Assembly: GCF_000816845.1 (NCBI RefSeq)
Contig: NZ_CP006880.1
Span: 124,001 to 188,000, forward strand
Source of the DNA: Rhizobium gallicum bv. gallicum R602sp
GTDB taxonomy: Bacteria > Pseudomonadota > Alphaproteobacteria > Rhizobiales > Rhizobiaceae
Direction of reading: 5' to 3'
DNA length: 64,000 nucleotides
This document shows, one piece after another, positions 63,284 to 64,000 of this stretch. The notes below the pieces were generated by a model, which saw only the letters and a program-made list of their open reading frames with translations, did no database searches and was not told where the DNA came from. Numbering within the stretch: the stretch's first letter is position 1; each line of letters begins with the position of its first letter. A program made the translations under genes and the position numbers.

Positions 63284-64000
63284 ATGAACAAGAAGAATTT
63301 CTCCACGTTCACCCTGACGCGCCGTGCAAGCCTAGCAGCGTTGGCCATTTCTGCTGCGGCGCTGGCGACCTTTTCCGCGCCTTCCTCCTCGTATGCCGAA
63401 GACAAGTCCATCAAAGTCGGCATCATGAGCGGTGAGGATGAGGACGTTTGGCGGGTCGTCACCACCGAAGCCGCCAAGAAGGGCCTCAAGATCGAGACCA
63501 TCACCTTCAACGACTACACCCAGCCGAACGAAGCGCTCGAGAACGGCGAAATCGACGCCAATGCCTTCCAGCACCAGCCCTATCTCGACAACCAGATCAA
63601 GACGCATGGCTATCATATTGTCCCTGTCGGCTTTACCGGTGTCTGGCCGATCGGTCTTTACACCAAGAAGTACAAGTCGGTCGCCGAAATCCCGGACGGT
63701 GCTGCGATCGGTTTGCCGAACGATCCGTCAAATGAGGGCCGGGCGCTACGGGTGCTAGAGAAGGAAGGTTTGATCAAACTCAAGGATGGCACCGGCATTC
63801 TCGCAACCATTGCCGACGTCACCGATAATCCGAAGAAACTTACGATCAAGGAACTGGATGCCGGCATCGTCGGCCGCTCGATCGATGATCTGGATGCTGC
63901 CGTTGTCAATACCGACTGGGCGCTGAAGAGCGGCCTGTCGCCCGCCGATCGCATCGCGCAGGAGCCGATCGCCGACAATCCCTATCGCAACTTCATCGCT
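63284..64000 (+). CDS. MetQ/NlpA-type ABC binding protein (cut by window edge)
   Basis: The frame starts at ATG 63284 and is open to the right edge (239 codons). The signal peptide is long (TRRASLAALAISAAALATFS, with adjacent arginines). The mature part follows the NlpA pattern: IKVGIMSGEDEDVWRVVTTE, GEIDANAFQHQPYLDNQIKT, NDPSNEGRALRVLEKEGLIK and VVNTDWALKSGLSPADRI. It is a second, divergent MetQ without its own ATPase and permease in the window. It might use the MetNI proteins encoded upstream or partners beyond the edge. Confidence 0.85.
   Translation, partial: MNKKNFSTFTLTRRASLAALAISAAALATFSAPSSSYAEDKSIKVGIMSGEDEDVWRVVTTEAAKKGLKIETITFNDYTQPNEALENGEIDANAFQHQPYLDNQIKTHGYHIVPVGFTGVWPIGLYTKKYKSVAEIPDGAAIGLPNDPSNEGRALRVLEKEGLIKLKDGTGILATIADVTDNPKKLTIKELDAGIVGRSIDDLDAAVVNTDWALKSGLSPADRIAQEPIADNPYRNFIA

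Overview
The window looks like an accessory replicon or large genomic island of a Rhizobiaceae-type alphaproteobacterium (Rhizobium, Agrobacterium or Ensifer relatives). The clues are a VirB-type type IV secretion operon, a RHE_PE00001-family protein that I know from rhizobial plasmids, high-GC coding DNA, abundant ABC uptake operons, and SfnB/SnaA-type organosulfur oxidation genes. No rRNA, intact tRNA, CRISPR array or insertion sequence was seen.

Layout. (1) 1-4715: the start of a virB operon on the minus strand (virB1-virB2-virB3-virB4, the last cut by the window edge). Diverging from it are two secreted nuclease-like (SNase-fold) genes, one apparently a fusion of two ancestral genes, and a cysteine-rich secreted protein. 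(2) 4957-8286: an XRE regulator, a single-chain MNT-HEPN protein and the RHE_PE00001 protein, the last preceded by a perfect 29-bp palindrome. (3) 8306-29749: a defence island. Five tightly coupled minus-strand genes encode a DEAD-box/DUF1998 helicase, an SNF2-type helicase, an Eco57I-type adenine methylase, a Rad50/SMC-like ATPase with a CxxC hook, and an HNH nuclease. Diverging from them are a phospholipase-D-fold/zinc-ribbon protein and a 551-residue protein I do not recognise. The gene set recalls class 1 DISARM but does not match it. Next is a reverse transcriptase unit with a small hydrophobic peptide gene overlapping its start and a convergent membrane protein.

(4) 30045-38341: an oxidoreductase cassette under a LysR regulator (Bcr/CflA exporter, SDR, PQQ-type sugar dehydrogenase, cupin, CMD-family protein, aldo/keto reductase). 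It contains several relics: an alcohol dehydrogenase tail, a LysR piece, a frameshifted CMD gene, and truncated VOC, Fic and nuclease-like genes. Related 33-bp sequences resembling tRNA 3' ends lie at both sides. (5) 38314-64000: an organosulfur scavenging region. It has two ribose-type (CUT2) ABC systems, an SsuACBD alkanesulfonate operon, MetQNI plus a second MetQ, four SfnB/DszC-like flavin monooxygenases, two SnaA/DszA-like flavin monooxygenases and an Rrf2 regulator with four cysteines. The likely logic is uptake of several organosulfur compounds followed by oxidative C-S cleavage to release sulfite or sulfate. Related AT-rich, partly palindromic motifs precede most of these operons.

Three probable single-base indels in C runs (CMD gene, Fic relic, end of ssuD) may be real decay or assembly errors and should be checked against reads. 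The strongest candidates for something new are the seven-gene helicase/methylase/ATPase/HNH/PLD locus and the reverse transcriptase unit.
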